From Streptomyces sp. CB02056 (GTDB lineage: Bacteria > Actinomycetota > Actinomycetes > Streptomycetales > Streptomycetaceae), in the NCBI RefSeq assembly GCF_001905545.1, contig NZ_LIPD01000001.1, forward strand, positions 310,001 through 374,000: a DNA stretch of 64,000 bases, written 5' to 3'. Both the position numbers and the translations under genes were made by a program. Positions 15,180 to 23,395 of this stretch are shown here, one piece after another (position 1 is the stretch's first letter; the number at the start of each line of letters is the position of its first letter). The notes beneath the pieces are model-generated. The model saw nothing but the letters and a program-made list of their open reading frames with translations. It had not been told where the DNA came from and made no database searches.

Positions 15180-16670
15180 ATGGGTCAGGCCACCGGTTCG
15201 CCGGATCACAGAACGACCGCCGTGAGAACACCGGCCACACGACGGCGCCGGGCCGTCCGGGTGGCGGTGGCGACCGCCCTCACCGCGCTGCCGCTGGCCG
15301 CGGTGCTGACGGTCGGTTCCGCCGCCCCGCTGGCCCCGCCGCTGGGCGCCTGCTCGGGGCCCGACTGTCCCGCCACCTGGCCGCCGCCCAACAACGGCGA
15401 CTTCCCCGGCCGCGACGCCACCATCAACGTCTTCACCGGCGGCGACTACACGGTGACCGGCCGCGCCGCGGAGGCCGAGGGCAAGATCGTCGCGCTGGGG
15501 AACCTGACCGTCGACAAGAACGGCGGCGGCATCTACAACATGGGCGTCGTCGGCGTCGGCTCGCGCGTGGTGCCGCCGAACGGCAGCGACTTCGTGACCA
15601 CCGGCGGCAACGTCGACGTGCTGACCGGCAACGCGATCCTGATCGGCGGCAGCGACTCGCACGGCCCGGCCTTCGGCAACCTGCGCCACGCGGGCTCCGT
15701 CACCGGCACCGTGAACATCGACCCCACCGGCGAGTCGATCCAGGACCCGAACGCGGCCGCGCCCTACCAGTCGGTGCTGACCCAGATCGAGGAGGTCTCC
15801 GACTGCGTCGGCCGGGCCACCGCGACCGGCACCGTCGACATCTCCCCGAGCCAGGCGACCTTCACCGGCGACGGGACCAGCATGAAGCAGGTCTTCAACG
15901 TCACCCAGAACCTCGCCTCGCCGTCCGGCGGGCAGATCGGCCTGGTCTTCAACAACATCCCGGCCGGCGCCACCGTCGTGGTGAACATGCTCGGGGACAG
16001 TCCGATCATCAACACCTACACCGGTACCGGCCTGGCCGGGGACCAGACCACCGACATGCGCTCGAAGCTGATGTACAACTTCCCGACCGCGACCTCGGCG
16101 CAGATCCTCGGCAGCGCCCAGTTCCAGGGCTCGGTCATGGCCGGCAACCCGGGCGGCACCACGACCATCGCCCAGCCGGGCATGAACGGCCGGGTGTACC
16201 TGGCGGGCAACCTGGTCCACACCGGTACCGGCGGCTACGAGATCCACAGCTACCCGTTCGACGGCGACCTGCCGGACTGCGCCGTGACGCCCAGCCCGTC
16301 GCCGACCTCGCCGACGCCGTCCCCCTCGCCCACGTCCCCCTCACCGACCTCGCCGAGCCCGACGTCTCCGTCGCCGACCTCGCCGTCTCCCACATCACCG
16401 TCCCCGACCTCGCCGAGCCCGACGTCCCCCGCGCCGACCTCTCCGGCGCCGACCTCGCCGTCGGCCAGCGCGACGACGTCGAGCGCCGGGCCGGGCCCGA
16501 CCAGCCACCACCCGACCAAGGCGCCGACCAGCCAGCACCCCGGTGGCGGTGAGCTGCCCTCCACCGGTGCGGGCAACGCCCCGGTGGTCTTCGGCCTGGC
16601 GGGCGTCGGCCTGCTCGGCCTCGGCGGTCTGGCCGTACTGGCCGCCCGCCGCCGCGGCCGCCACAGCTGA
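15180..16670 (+). CDS. Choice-of-anchor A surface protein with sortase signal
   Basis: 496-residue exported protein. It has a long basic leader with hydrophobic core (about residues 20-55), then a choice-of-anchor A domain (about 60-360; DYTVTGRAAEAEGKIVALG, GTVNIDPTG, NMLGDSPIINTY). Next comes a Thr/Ser/Pro spacer of about 50 residues made of TSPSP units, and a C-terminal sorting signal LPSTG followed by a hydrophobic helix and RRRGRHS. Sortases of streptomycetes usually use LAxTG, so LPSTG is slightly unusual. The start is ATG with GGAGGAAT upstream. Likely displayed on the cell wall; the ligand is unknown. Confidence 0.85.
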   Translation: MGQATGSPDHRTTAVRTPATRRRRAVRVAVATALTALPLAAVLTVGSAAPLAPPLGACSGPDCPATWPPPNNGDFPGRDATINVFTGGDYTVTGRAAEAEGKIVALGNLTVDKNGGGIYNMGVVGVGSRVVPPNGSDFVTTGGNVDVLTGNAILIGGSDSHGPAFGNLRHAGSVTGTVNIDPTGESIQDPNAAAPYQSVLTQIEEVSDCVGRATATGTVDISPSQATFTGDGTSMKQVFNVTQNLASPSGGQIGLVFNNIPAGATVVVNMLGDSPIINTYTGTGLAGDQTTDMRSKLMYNFPTATSAQILGSAQFQGSVMAGNPGGTTTIAQPGMNGRVYLAGNLVHTGTGGYEIHSYPFDGDLPDCAVTPSPSPTSPTPSPSPTSPSPTSPSPTSPSPTSPSPTSPSPTSPSPTSPAPTSPAPTSPSASATTSSAGPGPTSHHPTKAPTSQHPGGGELPSTGAGNAPVVFGLAGVGLLGLGGLAVLAARRRGRHS

Positions 16671-16722
16671 CGGACCGTACGGCTGACGAACTGACGAACT
16701 GACGAACTGATCAGCCGGACAG

Positions 16723-16767
16723 CGGCGCAGGCCGCCCGAGTCGACCCCGACCGGGCGGCCTGCGCCG
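16723..16767. terminator. Bidirectional hairpin terminator
   Basis: Perfect 16-base arms (CGGCGCAGGCCGCCCG and its complement) with a 13-base loop, between the convergent anchor-protein and TetR genes. Confidence 0.8.
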
Positions 16768-16809
16768 TTCCCGTCCCCGCCGCCGCGGGCTTCCCCCCGG
16801 TCCGGCCGC

Positions 16810-17439
16810 CTACCGCTCGGCCGGGTAGCGGGCGAGGCCCGAGGCGAGCAGGCCGAAGGCGTGCCGCACCGCCGTCTCGACCCGGGTCCGTACCGCCTCG
16901 GCCGGCTCCCCGGCGACCATGGCCCGCCGGATCTCGCCGAGCACCGCCCGGTGGGCCCCCGCGACGGCTCCGGCCACGATCCGGGGGAGCGGGTCCTCCG
17001 GTGCGGCGCCCGACTCCTCGGCCAGGGCGGCCGCCAGCGCCGCCTCGGCCCGTTCGCCGAGCTCCAGCAGTCGGGCCCGCAGGGCGGCGCTGTCCTCGAC
17101 GATCCGCCAGAACGCCGCGATCCCCGGGTTCAGCCCGACCGTCGGCTCGCCGCTCGCGAAGGCCGCCAGCAGGTCGGCCCGGACGGCGTCCACGGCCGAG
17201 CTGCCCGGGGGGCGGTGCCGGACCACCTCGGCCAGGTGGGCGACCACCTCCTCCTGGCGGTCGAAGAACAGGTCCTCCTTGGTCGGGAAGTAGTTGAAGA
17301 CCGTGTTCGGCGAGACCCCGGCGGCCCGGGCCACCTCGACCACCGTGACCCGGTCGAAGCCGCGCTCGGCGAACAGGCCCATGGCGGTGTCGGAGAGCAG
17401 CTCCCGGGTCTGCTGCTTCTTGAGTTCGCGAAGTCCCAT
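16810..17439 (-). CDS. TetR-family regulator
   Basis: 209-residue repressor with helix-turn-helix at residues 9-55 (TRELLSDTAMGLFAERGFDR, VEVARAAGVSPNTVFNYFPTK). The C-terminal half is not specific enough to name a ligand. It is divergent from the glycosidase-like gene at 17516, with a perfect 9-base inverted repeat between them, so autoregulation and control of that gene are likely. Confidence 0.87.
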   Translation of the reverse strand: MGLRELKKQQTRELLSDTAMGLFAERGFDRVTVVEVARAAGVSPNTVFNYFPTKEDLFFDRQEEVVAHLAEVVRHRPPGSSAVDAVRADLLAAFASGEPTVGLNPGIAAFWRIVEDSAALRARLLELGERAEAALAAALAEESGAAPEDPLPRIVAGAVAGAHRAVLGEIRRAMVAGEPAEAVRTRVETAVRHAFGLLASGLARYPAER

Positions 17440-17462
17440 GGCCGGATCCTATCCGCCAATCA

Positions 17463-17492
17463 TGGTGTCACTGAAAACTTGTGGTGACACCA
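17463..17492. promoter_or_regulatory. TetR operator in the divergent promoter
   Basis: TGGTGTCAC - 12 bases - GTGACACCA, perfect 9-base arms. A plus-strand promoter candidate, TTGTGG (17479-17484)/19 bases/TACGGT (17504-17509), overlaps it and ends 6 bases before ATG 17516, implying a leaderless transcript. Confidence 0.65.
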
Positions 17493-17515
17493 AAAATATC
17501 CGCTACGGTGACGGC

Positions 17516-18460
17516 ATGACCTTCACCTTCGGCATCTATCCCGGCGGGCTGGCGGGCGACGACACCGGCGTGATCACCCCCGCCCGCCCCGACGACCCGG
17601 CCCGGATCACCGCCGCCCTGCGCGAACTCCAGGGCGGTGCAGGGGAGTTCCTGGTCCGCGCCTACCGCTCGTACCCGGGCGGCGAGCACACCCCCGAGCG
17701 GCCCGAACGGTACGCCGTCGACGGCCGCCGGCTCGACCTGGTGGTCCAGTACCGGGAGCGGAGCGGGGAGTTGGCGGGCTGGCTGGACTTCGTCCGGCGG
17801 ACGGTCCGGACCGAGGGGCACCGCCTCGCCCTGCTCCAGATCTGCGAGGAGCCCAACCTGGACCTCCCGCCCGTGGACGGCAGCATCCCGAACGTCCGCC
17901 GGGCGCTGGTCGAGGGCGTGGTCGCGGCCAAGGAGGAGGCGCTGGCCCACGGATTCGACCGGCTGGCCGTCGGCTTCAACGCGGTGCCCTCCTTCGACCC
18001 CGCGGACACCTTCTGGACCGAGCTCGGGGAGCTCGCCGACGAGCGCTTCCACCGCGCCCTGGACTACGTCGGCCTGGACTTCTTCCCGGACGTCTTCCGT
18101 CCCGTCCCGCCGTCCCAACTCGCCGACGCGGTAGGGGCGGTGCTCACCGGCTTCCGCCGGGACGCGCTGCCCCGGGCCGGGATCGGGCCGGACGTCCCGC
18201 TGCGGATCTGCGAGAACGGCTGGCCCACCGGCCCCGGGCGGAGCGAGGCGCGGCAGGCCGAGGTGGTGGCGGAGGTGGTCCGGACGGTCGCCGGGCTCGC
18301 CGCCGAACTCCACGTCACCGGTTACGCGTTCTTCGCGCTGCGCGACGCGGACAGCGCGGGTGCCGGACTGTTCCCGCGCTTCGGCCTGCTGCGCGACGAC
18401 TACACGCCCAAGCCGGCCTTCGCGGTCTACCGCGGGCTGGTCCAGGAGCTGACGAACTGA
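17516..18460 (+). CDS. Putative TIM-barrel glycoside hydrolase-like protein
   Basis: 314-residue cytoplasmic protein without a signal peptide. It looks like a glycosidase-type barrel: an acid/base candidate Glu in LQICEEPNLD and a nucleophile candidate Glu in RICENGWPTG lie at strand ends as in clan GH-A enzymes, and the C-terminus has YAFFALRDAD and KPAFAVYRGLV. The family cannot be named. ATG 17516 lies 6 bases after a -10-like TACGGT, so the message may be leaderless. Probably repressed by the divergent TetR protein. Confidence 0.65.
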   Translation: MTFTFGIYPGGLAGDDTGVITPARPDDPARITAALRELQGGAGEFLVRAYRSYPGGEHTPERPERYAVDGRRLDLVVQYRERSGELAGWLDFVRRTVRTEGHRLALLQICEEPNLDLPPVDGSIPNVRRALVEGVVAAKEEALAHGFDRLAVGFNAVPSFDPADTFWTELGELADERFHRALDYVGLDFFPDVFRPVPPSQLADAVGAVLTGFRRDALPRAGIGPDVPLRICENGWPTGPGRSEARQAEVVAEVVRTVAGLAAELHVTGYAFFALRDADSAGAGLFPRFGLLRDDYTPKPAFAVYRGLVQELTN

Positions 18461-18473
18461 CGCTCCGGCAAGG

Positions 18474-18971
18474 CTAGTTCGCCTCGAAGAAGCGCTCCAC
18501 CGTCCGACGTCGCGCGGCGACGGCGTGCACCGGTTCGCCGATCACCCGGCCGGCCAGGGCGACGGCCAGCTCGCCGACGTCCTGCCGCAGCACGCGGGCC
18601 GCCTCGGCCCGGTCGGCGGCGATCCGGGCGCGGCCGGTGGTGAGCAGTTCGTCCCGGGCGCGGATGCCCTCCGCGCGGGCCGCGACCATCGCCGCCGCGC
18701 CGCGCTCGGCGTACTCCTCCCGGATCCGGGCCGCCTCGTGCCGTGCCTCGGCCAGCTCCAGCAGTCGGGCCTCCCGGGTGGCCTCGGCCTCGGCGAGCAG
18801 GGCCTCGGCGCGTTCGGCGCGGCCCTCGGTGGCCTCCCAGCGTTCGGACTGCACCCGTTCGATCCGCGGGAGCAGACGGCGGCCGAGCGCCCACATCAGC
18901 AGGAAGAGCAGTGCCAGGCCCAGCAGCAGCGGGGCCGGTTCGGGCTTGAGCGGGCCGAGTTCGAGGTTCAC
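18474..18971 (-). CDS. Orphan ATP synthase subunit b-like protein
   Basis: 165-residue protein with the design of F0 subunit b: one N-terminal membrane helix (PLLLGLALLFLLMWALG), then a long charged coiled coil (residues 40-125, rich in Glu, Arg and Ala). The C-terminal block is DELLTTGRARIAADRAEA plus VLRQDVGELAVALAGRVIGE, very like actinobacterial AtpF. No other ATP synthase gene is nearby. The start is GTG with GGGAGG 5 bases upstream. It may be a paralogue with a different role; it could also act in a second-copy stator. Confidence 0.75.
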   Translation of the reverse strand: MNLELGPLKPEPAPLLLGLALLFLLMWALGRRLLPRIERVQSERWEATEGRAERAEALLAEAEATREARLLELAEARHEAARIREEYAERGAAAMVAARAEGIRARDELLTTGRARIAADRAEAARVLRQDVGELAVALAGRVIGEPVHAVAARRRTVERFFEAN

Positions 18972-19064
18972 GCACGCCTCCCCAGGGTGTGACGTTCCGT
19001 CAGCCTTGAGCATCCCCAAGGACGACGGAGGTCGAACTCGGCCCGGGCATGAGCTGCGTCACGG

Positions 19065-19098
19065 CGGCCCCCGGGTCGTGCCGCCGCTCCGGGGGCCG
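19065..19098 (-). terminator. Hairpin terminator of the kynA-kynU operon
   Basis: Perfect 10-base arms CGGCCCCCGG/CCGGGGGCCG starting 15 bases after the kynU stop codon. Confidence 0.6.
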
Positions 19099-19112
19099 GC
19101 CCTCCCGGCCGG

Positions 19113-20339
19113 CTACGTCACCTCGCCCCGGCGGGAGAAGCGCTCCGCCCGCCACTCGCCGCTCTCCAGCACCTCGGCCAATTGCCGGGCCGCGTCCCAG
19201 ACCTCGGTGTACGACAGGTAGAGCGGCGTGAAGCCGAAGCGCATCAGGTCCGGCGCGCGGAAGTCGCCGATCACCCCGCGCTCGATCAGCGCCTGCACCA
19301 CCGGGTAGCCGTCGGCGTGCCGCAGCGCGACCTGGCTGCCGCGCCGGGCGTGCTCGCGCGGGGTCGCCACCTCGACGCCGTCCAGGCCCTCGGTCAGCGA
19401 GACGAACAGGTCGGTCAGCGCCAGGCTCTTCGCCCGCACCTCCGCCAGGTCGACCCGCTCCCAGATGTCCAGTGAGGCGCCGAGGGCGGCCTGGCCGAGC
19501 AGCGAGGGCGAGCTGGTCAGGAACCGGCCGATGCCCGGCTTCGGCTCGTACCCGGGCTCGAAGGCGAACGGCCGGGCGTGGCCGAACCAGCCGCTGAGCG
19601 GCTGGAGCGGGCCGGCCGCCAGGTGCCGTTCGGCGACGTACAGGAAGGCCGGCGAGCCGGGGCCGCCGTTCAGGTACTTGTAGGTGCAGCCGATCGCGAA
19701 GTCCGCGCCGGCGGCGTCGAGTCCGACCGGCAGCGCGCCCACGGAGTGGCACACGTCCCAGATCATCAGGGCGCCCGCGGCCTGCACCCGGGTGGTGATC
19801 CCGGGCATGTCCAGCAGCTCGCCGGTGCGGTAGTCGACGTGCGAGAGGACGACCGCGGCGACGTCCCCGTCCAGGTGCCGGTCCAGCTCCTCGGGGCGGA
19901 TCAGCGCGCTGCGCGCGCCCTCGACCAGGCCGGTCACGCCCTCGGCGATGTACAGGTCGGTCGGGAAGGCCTCGGCGTCGCCGAGCACCGTGCGCCGGCC
20001 CGGGCGCAGCCGCAGCGCGGCCGACAGCACCTTGAACAGGTTGACCGAGGTGGTGTCGCAGACGACCACCTCCGCCGGAGCGGCGCCGACCAGCGGCGCG
20101 ATCCGCCGCCCCAGCCGGTACGGCTGCTCGAACCAGCCGGCGTCGTTCCAGCTGCGGATCAGCTCCCGGCCCCACTCCTCCTCGACCACCCGGCGCACCC
20201 GCTCGGGCGTGCGCACCGGCAGCGCGCCCAGCGAGTTGCCGTCCAGGTAGACCACCCCGTCCGGCAGGGCGAACTCCTTGCGGAACGCCGCCAGCGGGTC
20301 GGCGGCGTCCAGCGCCGCGCAGTCCTCGCGCGTGGTCAT
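19113..20339 (-). CDS. kynU: Kynureninase
   Basis: 408-residue PLP enzyme that splits kynurenine into anthranilate and alanine (or the 3-hydroxy form into 3-hydroxyanthranilate). Family marks are YLDGNSLGALP, VCDTTSVNLFK, the PLP-binding Asp in IWDVCHSVGA (about residue 195) and the Schiff-base Lys in GCTYKYLNGGPG (about residue 221). The start is ATG 20339 with GGAGGG 7 bases upstream. It follows kynA by 56 bases in the same direction. A kynurenine formamidase gene is not in the window, so the middle step must be encoded elsewhere. Confidence 0.94.
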   Translation of the reverse strand: MTTREDCAALDAADPLAAFRKEFALPDGVVYLDGNSLGALPVRTPERVRRVVEEEWGRELIRSWNDAGWFEQPYRLGRRIAPLVGAAPAEVVVCDTTSVNLFKVLSAALRLRPGRRTVLGDAEAFPTDLYIAEGVTGLVEGARSALIRPEELDRHLDGDVAAVVLSHVDYRTGELLDMPGITTRVQAAGALMIWDVCHSVGALPVGLDAAGADFAIGCTYKYLNGGPGSPAFLYVAERHLAAGPLQPLSGWFGHARPFAFEPGYEPKPGIGRFLTSSPSLLGQAALGASLDIWERVDLAEVRAKSLALTDLFVSLTEGLDGVEVATPREHARRGSQVALRHADGYPVVQALIERGVIGDFRAPDLMRFGFTPLYLSYTEVWDAARQLAEVLESGEWRAERFSRRGEVT

Positions 20340-20395
20340 TGCCCGTCCCTCCCTCGTCATCCTCTGCCCGTCCCGTTCCGTACCCGTTGTGCCCG

Positions 20396-21226
20396 TCACA
20401 GCCCGTCCCGGATCGTCCACAGCTCCGGGAAGACGTCCTGCTCGGCCGACTTGCGCAGCCAGGTCAGCCCGCTGGAGCCGCCCGAGCCGGGCTTGCCGCC
20501 CATGGTCCGCTTGACCGCCGAGAGGTGGCGCTGGCGCCACCGGGTGACCCGCTCGGCCACGTCCAGCAGGGCCTCGCCGAGCGGCCGGAGCGCGGCGAGC
20601 TCCGGCTCCGTGTACACCCGCCGCCAGGCCGCCTCGACCTCCGCCGACGGCTGGTAGCGCTGCTCGGAGGGGGCCGGGTGCGGGGCCAGGCCGCGGCGCG
20701 CCAGCAGCGCCAGCGCCTCGTCGTACAGGCCGGGGGAGCGCAGTGCCTCGGTCAGCTCGGCCCGGGTGTCGGGCATCCCGTCGTACATCGCCAGCAGCGC
20801 GGCGTTCTTGTTGCCGAGCAGGAACTCCAGCCGCAGGAAGGCGGCGGACTGGAAGCCGGAGGCCTCGCCGAACAGCGAGCGGAAGGAGTTGAACTCGTGC
20901 GGGGTCATGGTGGCCAGCAGGTCCCAGGACTCCACCAGCACGTCCTGGACGTGGGTGCCCCGGCGCAGCGCGGCCAGGGCGGCGGTCAGGTCGTCCTCGC
21001 GCAGCGCCTGCCGGGCGAGCGTCCACTCGTGCCGCAGCAGGTCGAACAGCAGCTCCATCACCTGGGTGGTGACGATGAACGACAGCTCGGCCGGCTCCTT
21101 GCTGCGCGGGTGCTGCAGGCCGTGCAGTTCCTCCAGGCGTACGTACTCGGCGTACGGGGTGCCCCGGCCGGGCGCTCCGCCCCGGCCGAACGACAGGTTG
21201 GGCGTCTCCACCGTGTCGTGCCCCAT
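20396..21226 (-). CDS. kynA: Tryptophan 2,3-dioxygenase
   Basis: 276-residue haem enzyme that opens the indole ring of tryptophan to N-formylkynurenine. Seen: TPYAEYVRLEELHGLQ, LSFIVTTQVMELLFDLLRHE (split blocks), FRSLFGEASGFQS, the RWRQRHLSAVKRTMG block near the proximal haem region, and GSGGSSGLTWL for substrate binding. The start is ATG 21226 after GGAGGGATCGGG. First gene of the kynA-kynU operon and divergent from the AsnC-type regulator at 21442, which probably controls it. Confidence 0.94.
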   Translation of the reverse strand: MGHDTVETPNLSFGRGGAPGRGTPYAEYVRLEELHGLQHPRSKEPAELSFIVTTQVMELLFDLLRHEWTLARQALREDDLTAALAALRRGTHVQDVLVESWDLLATMTPHEFNSFRSLFGEASGFQSAAFLRLEFLLGNKNAALLAMYDGMPDTRAELTEALRSPGLYDEALALLARRGLAPHPAPSEQRYQPSAEVEAAWRRVYTEPELAALRPLGEALLDVAERVTRWRQRHLSAVKRTMGGKPGSGGSSGLTWLRKSAEQDVFPELWTIRDGL

Positions 21227-21390
21227 CCCGATCCCTCCAGATCCTCCGGGCCGCGTCGCCCGGTCCGGTGGACCAGCCGGACTGCCGGGTTCCACCGGGT
21301 GCCCATTGTGCGGCGGCGGTGCCCCCCGCTTGAATGGTCGACGGGCATCACAACCGCCTTCGGAGCTGTCGTTCGCGAGGCGTTCCGCCG

Positions 21391-21405
21391 ATTCGCTTTA
21401 CGAAT
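21391..21405. promoter_or_regulatory. Candidate AsnC-type operator between kynA and its regulator
   Basis: ATTCG-CTTTA-CGAAT, perfect 5-base arms in an AT-rich patch, 36 bases before the chosen start of the regulator gene at 21442. Lrp/AsnC sites often have this size, but no second copy was found. Confidence 0.35.
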
Positions 21406-21441
21406 GGAAATCCCTTGATCCCGACCACCCGGGAGGCCGCC

Positions 21442-21876
21442 TTGGACGCCGTCGACCGCCGTCTGCTCGCCGAGCTCCAGGCCGACGCCCGGCTCTCGTA
21501 CAACGAACTCTCCCGCCGGGTGAGCCTGTCCGCACCCGCGGTGGCCGAACGGGTCCGCCGGCTGGAGTCCGAGGGCGTGATCAGCGGCTACCACGCCCAC
21601 GTGGACCTCACCCGGGCCGGGCTGCCGATCACCGCGCTGGTCCAGATCCAGTGCTACGGCCCGCGCTGCGTGCTGCGCGACCCGGAGGTGCCGACCTGGC
21701 CGGAGGTGGTCCAGCTGCACCGGGTCACCGGCGGGGCGTGCTGCGTGCTGCTGGTCGCGGTGTCGACGATGGCCGAGTTCGAGGCGGTGTGCGACCGGCT
21801 CGGCGGCTACGGCCAGCCGTCCAGCTCGATGATCCTCTCCAGCCCGGTGCCCTGGCGGCCGGTGGTGCCGCACTGA
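21442..21876 (+). CDS. Lrp/AsnC-family regulator of the kyn genes
   Basis: 144-residue regulator with an N-terminal AsnC helix-turn-helix (DAVDRRLLAELQADARLSYN, APAVAERVRRLESEGVISGY) and a C-terminal RAM domain (ALVQIQCYGPR, VTGGACCVLLVAV). TTG 21442 is chosen because GGGAGG lies exactly 5 bases upstream; an in-frame TTG at 21415 would add nine residues. It is divergent from kynA. AsnC-type regulators called KynR control kyn genes in proteobacteria, so a kynurenine-responsive role is inferred from position. Confidence 0.85.
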   Translation: MDAVDRRLLAELQADARLSYNELSRRVSLSAPAVAERVRRLESEGVISGYHAHVDLTRAGLPITALVQIQCYGPRCVLRDPEVPTWPEVVQLHRVTGGACCVLLVAVSTMAEFEAVCDRLGGYGQPSSSMILSSPVPWRPVVPH

Positions 21877-21934
21877 GCGCCGCCGGGTCGCGGTCGGGCC
21901 GCGGTCGGGTCGCGGCACCGAGGCCGGCCGGCCC

Positions 21935-21948
21935 TGACGCGGGCGTCA
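21935..21948. promoter_or_regulatory. Palindrome and -10 element upstream of the FMN reductase gene
   Basis: TGACGC-GG-GCGTCA is a perfect palindrome. TAGGTT at 21954-21959 is a -10 candidate only 7 bases from the ATG, so the palindrome would cover the promoter of a leaderless transcript. Confidence 0.4.
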
Positions 21949-21966
21949 AGGGGTAGGTTGCCCGGC

Positions 21967-22506
21967 ATGCCGAACGAGCGCCACATCCTGCTGCTGCCCG
22001 GGAGCCTGCGGGCCGGTTCCACCAACGAGACGGTGCTGCGCACCGCGGCCGCGGTGGCGGCCGCCACCCCGGGCCTGCGGGCCGCCTACTACGAGGGCCT
22101 GGCCGGGCTGCCGCACTTCAACCCGGACCACGACACCGACCCGCTGCCGGAGCCGGTGGCCGGGCTGCGGGCCGCGATCGGGGCGGCCGACGCGCTGCTG
22201 GTCTGCACCCCCGAGTACGCCGGGACGCTGCCGGGCGCGTTCAAGAACCTGCTGGACTGGACGGTCGGCGGGGTCGAGATCTCGGACAAGCCCACCGGCT
22301 GGATCAACGCCGCCGGCCCGGGCCGCGGCCTGGGGGCCGAGGCCACCCTGCGCACCGTCCTCGGCTACACCGGTGCGGCGGTGCTGGACGAGGCCTGCGT
22401 CCGGCTGCCGCTGGAGCGCGGCGCGGTGGGCCCGGACGGGCTGGTCGCCGACCCGCTGGTGCGCGAGCGGATCGGCGGGGTGCTGGCCCGGCTCGCGGCG
22501 GGCTGA
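21967..22506 (+). CDS. NADPH-dependent FMN reductase
   Basis: 179-residue flavodoxin-fold reductase. The FMN phosphate-binding loop is LPGSLRAGSTNETV at residues 10-23, and the second flavin contact is CTPEYAGTLPGAFKNLLDW near residue 80, both typical of the NAD(P)H:FMN reductase family. It would supply reduced flavin or reduce quinones or metals. ATG 21967 lies 7 bases after a -10-like element. It stands alone. Confidence 0.88.
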   Translation: MPNERHILLLPGSLRAGSTNETVLRTAAAVAAATPGLRAAYYEGLAGLPHFNPDHDTDPLPEPVAGLRAAIGAADALLVCTPEYAGTLPGAFKNLLDWTVGGVEISDKPTGWINAAGPGRGLGAEATLRTVLGYTGAAVLDEACVRLPLERGAVGPDGLVADPLVRERIGGVLARLAAG

Positions 22507-22549
22507 GTGGGGCCTAAGCCGGGGGAGGGGGCTGAGGGTCTGGCCGGGT

Positions 22550-23182
22550 TCAGTGCCCCGTCGGCAGGTGCACCCCGAGCCCGGCCAGGCCCTCCAGGAA
22601 CAGCTCGACGCCGACCGCCGCCAGCAGCAGCCCGAGCAGCCGGGACAGCACCTCCAGCGAGGTGCGGTGGGTGCGCCGCATCAGCGGGGCGAGCACCGCC
22701 ACGCAGAGGTAGTTGATCACCGCGACGGCCACGTACGCCCCGGAGACGGCGGCCTTCCAGCCCCAGTTGTCCTGGTTGAGCGAGGCGACCAGGACGGCCG
22801 TGATGGCGAGCGGGCTGGCGATGTACGGCAGCAGCAGTTCGCGGATGCCGTCCACCAGCGGGTTCGCGAGGTGCTCGTCCTCCTCGCCGTCCGAGCCGAG
22901 GTGGACGCCGAAGACCAGCGCGACGGCGTAGACGAAGAAGATCGCCCCGCCCGCGAGCTGCAGCGACTGGTCGCTGATGTGGAACAGGGTGGTCAGCTCG
23001 TCGGCCCCGAAGCCGAGCACCAGGCCGATCACCGCCGAGATGGCCGTGCTCAGCGCCGCCAGCCGCCGCAGCTCCAGGTTGCTCCTGGTCCCGGCCAGCC
23101 GGGCGAAGGCCAGCAGGGTCTTCGGCGGACCGACCACGGCGAAGAAGGTGATGAAGGCGCTGCCCAGGTTGAAGACGAACAT
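22550..23182 (-). CDS. MarC-family integral membrane protein
   Basis: 210-residue membrane protein with about six helices. MarC family blocks are FFAVVGPPKTLLAFARL (usual VNPxGxxP region), GAIFFVYAVALVFGV, PYIASPLAITAVLV and GLLLAAVGVELFLEGL. The function of MarC proteins is unresolved; a role in multidrug resistance was withdrawn and amino acid export has been proposed for relatives. It is convergent with the FMN reductase gene. The ATG at 23182 has no strong ribosome site. Confidence 0.85.
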   Translation of the reverse strand: MFVFNLGSAFITFFAVVGPPKTLLAFARLAGTRSNLELRRLAALSTAISAVIGLVLGFGADELTTLFHISDQSLQLAGGAIFFVYAVALVFGVHLGSDGEEDEHLANPLVDGIRELLLPYIASPLAITAVLVASLNQDNWGWKAAVSGAYVAVAVINYLCVAVLAPLMRRTHRTSLEVLSRLLGLLLAAVGVELFLEGLAGLGVHLPTGH

Positions 23183-23395
23183 GGGCCCAGCATGACCGCG
23201 CGGCCCCGGGCAGTCGGGGCGCCACGCCCCGCGGCCGGGCGTGGCGTGAATCTCCCCGGCGGCCGTTCCATTCCTGGTCAGGGGCGAATTCGCCCGGATG
23301 GCGGTCCCGGCTCGAAGGGACGGGCGCTCTCGGTTGCTATGGAGGCAGGACTGCCAGCGAGCGGGACCAGCCCGCCGCGGAAGCGAGGATGCGAC

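Noticed and set aside
16300..16480. Short tandem repeats in the anchor-protein gene
   Set aside because: They encode the TSPSP wall-spanning spacer; a normal coding repeat.
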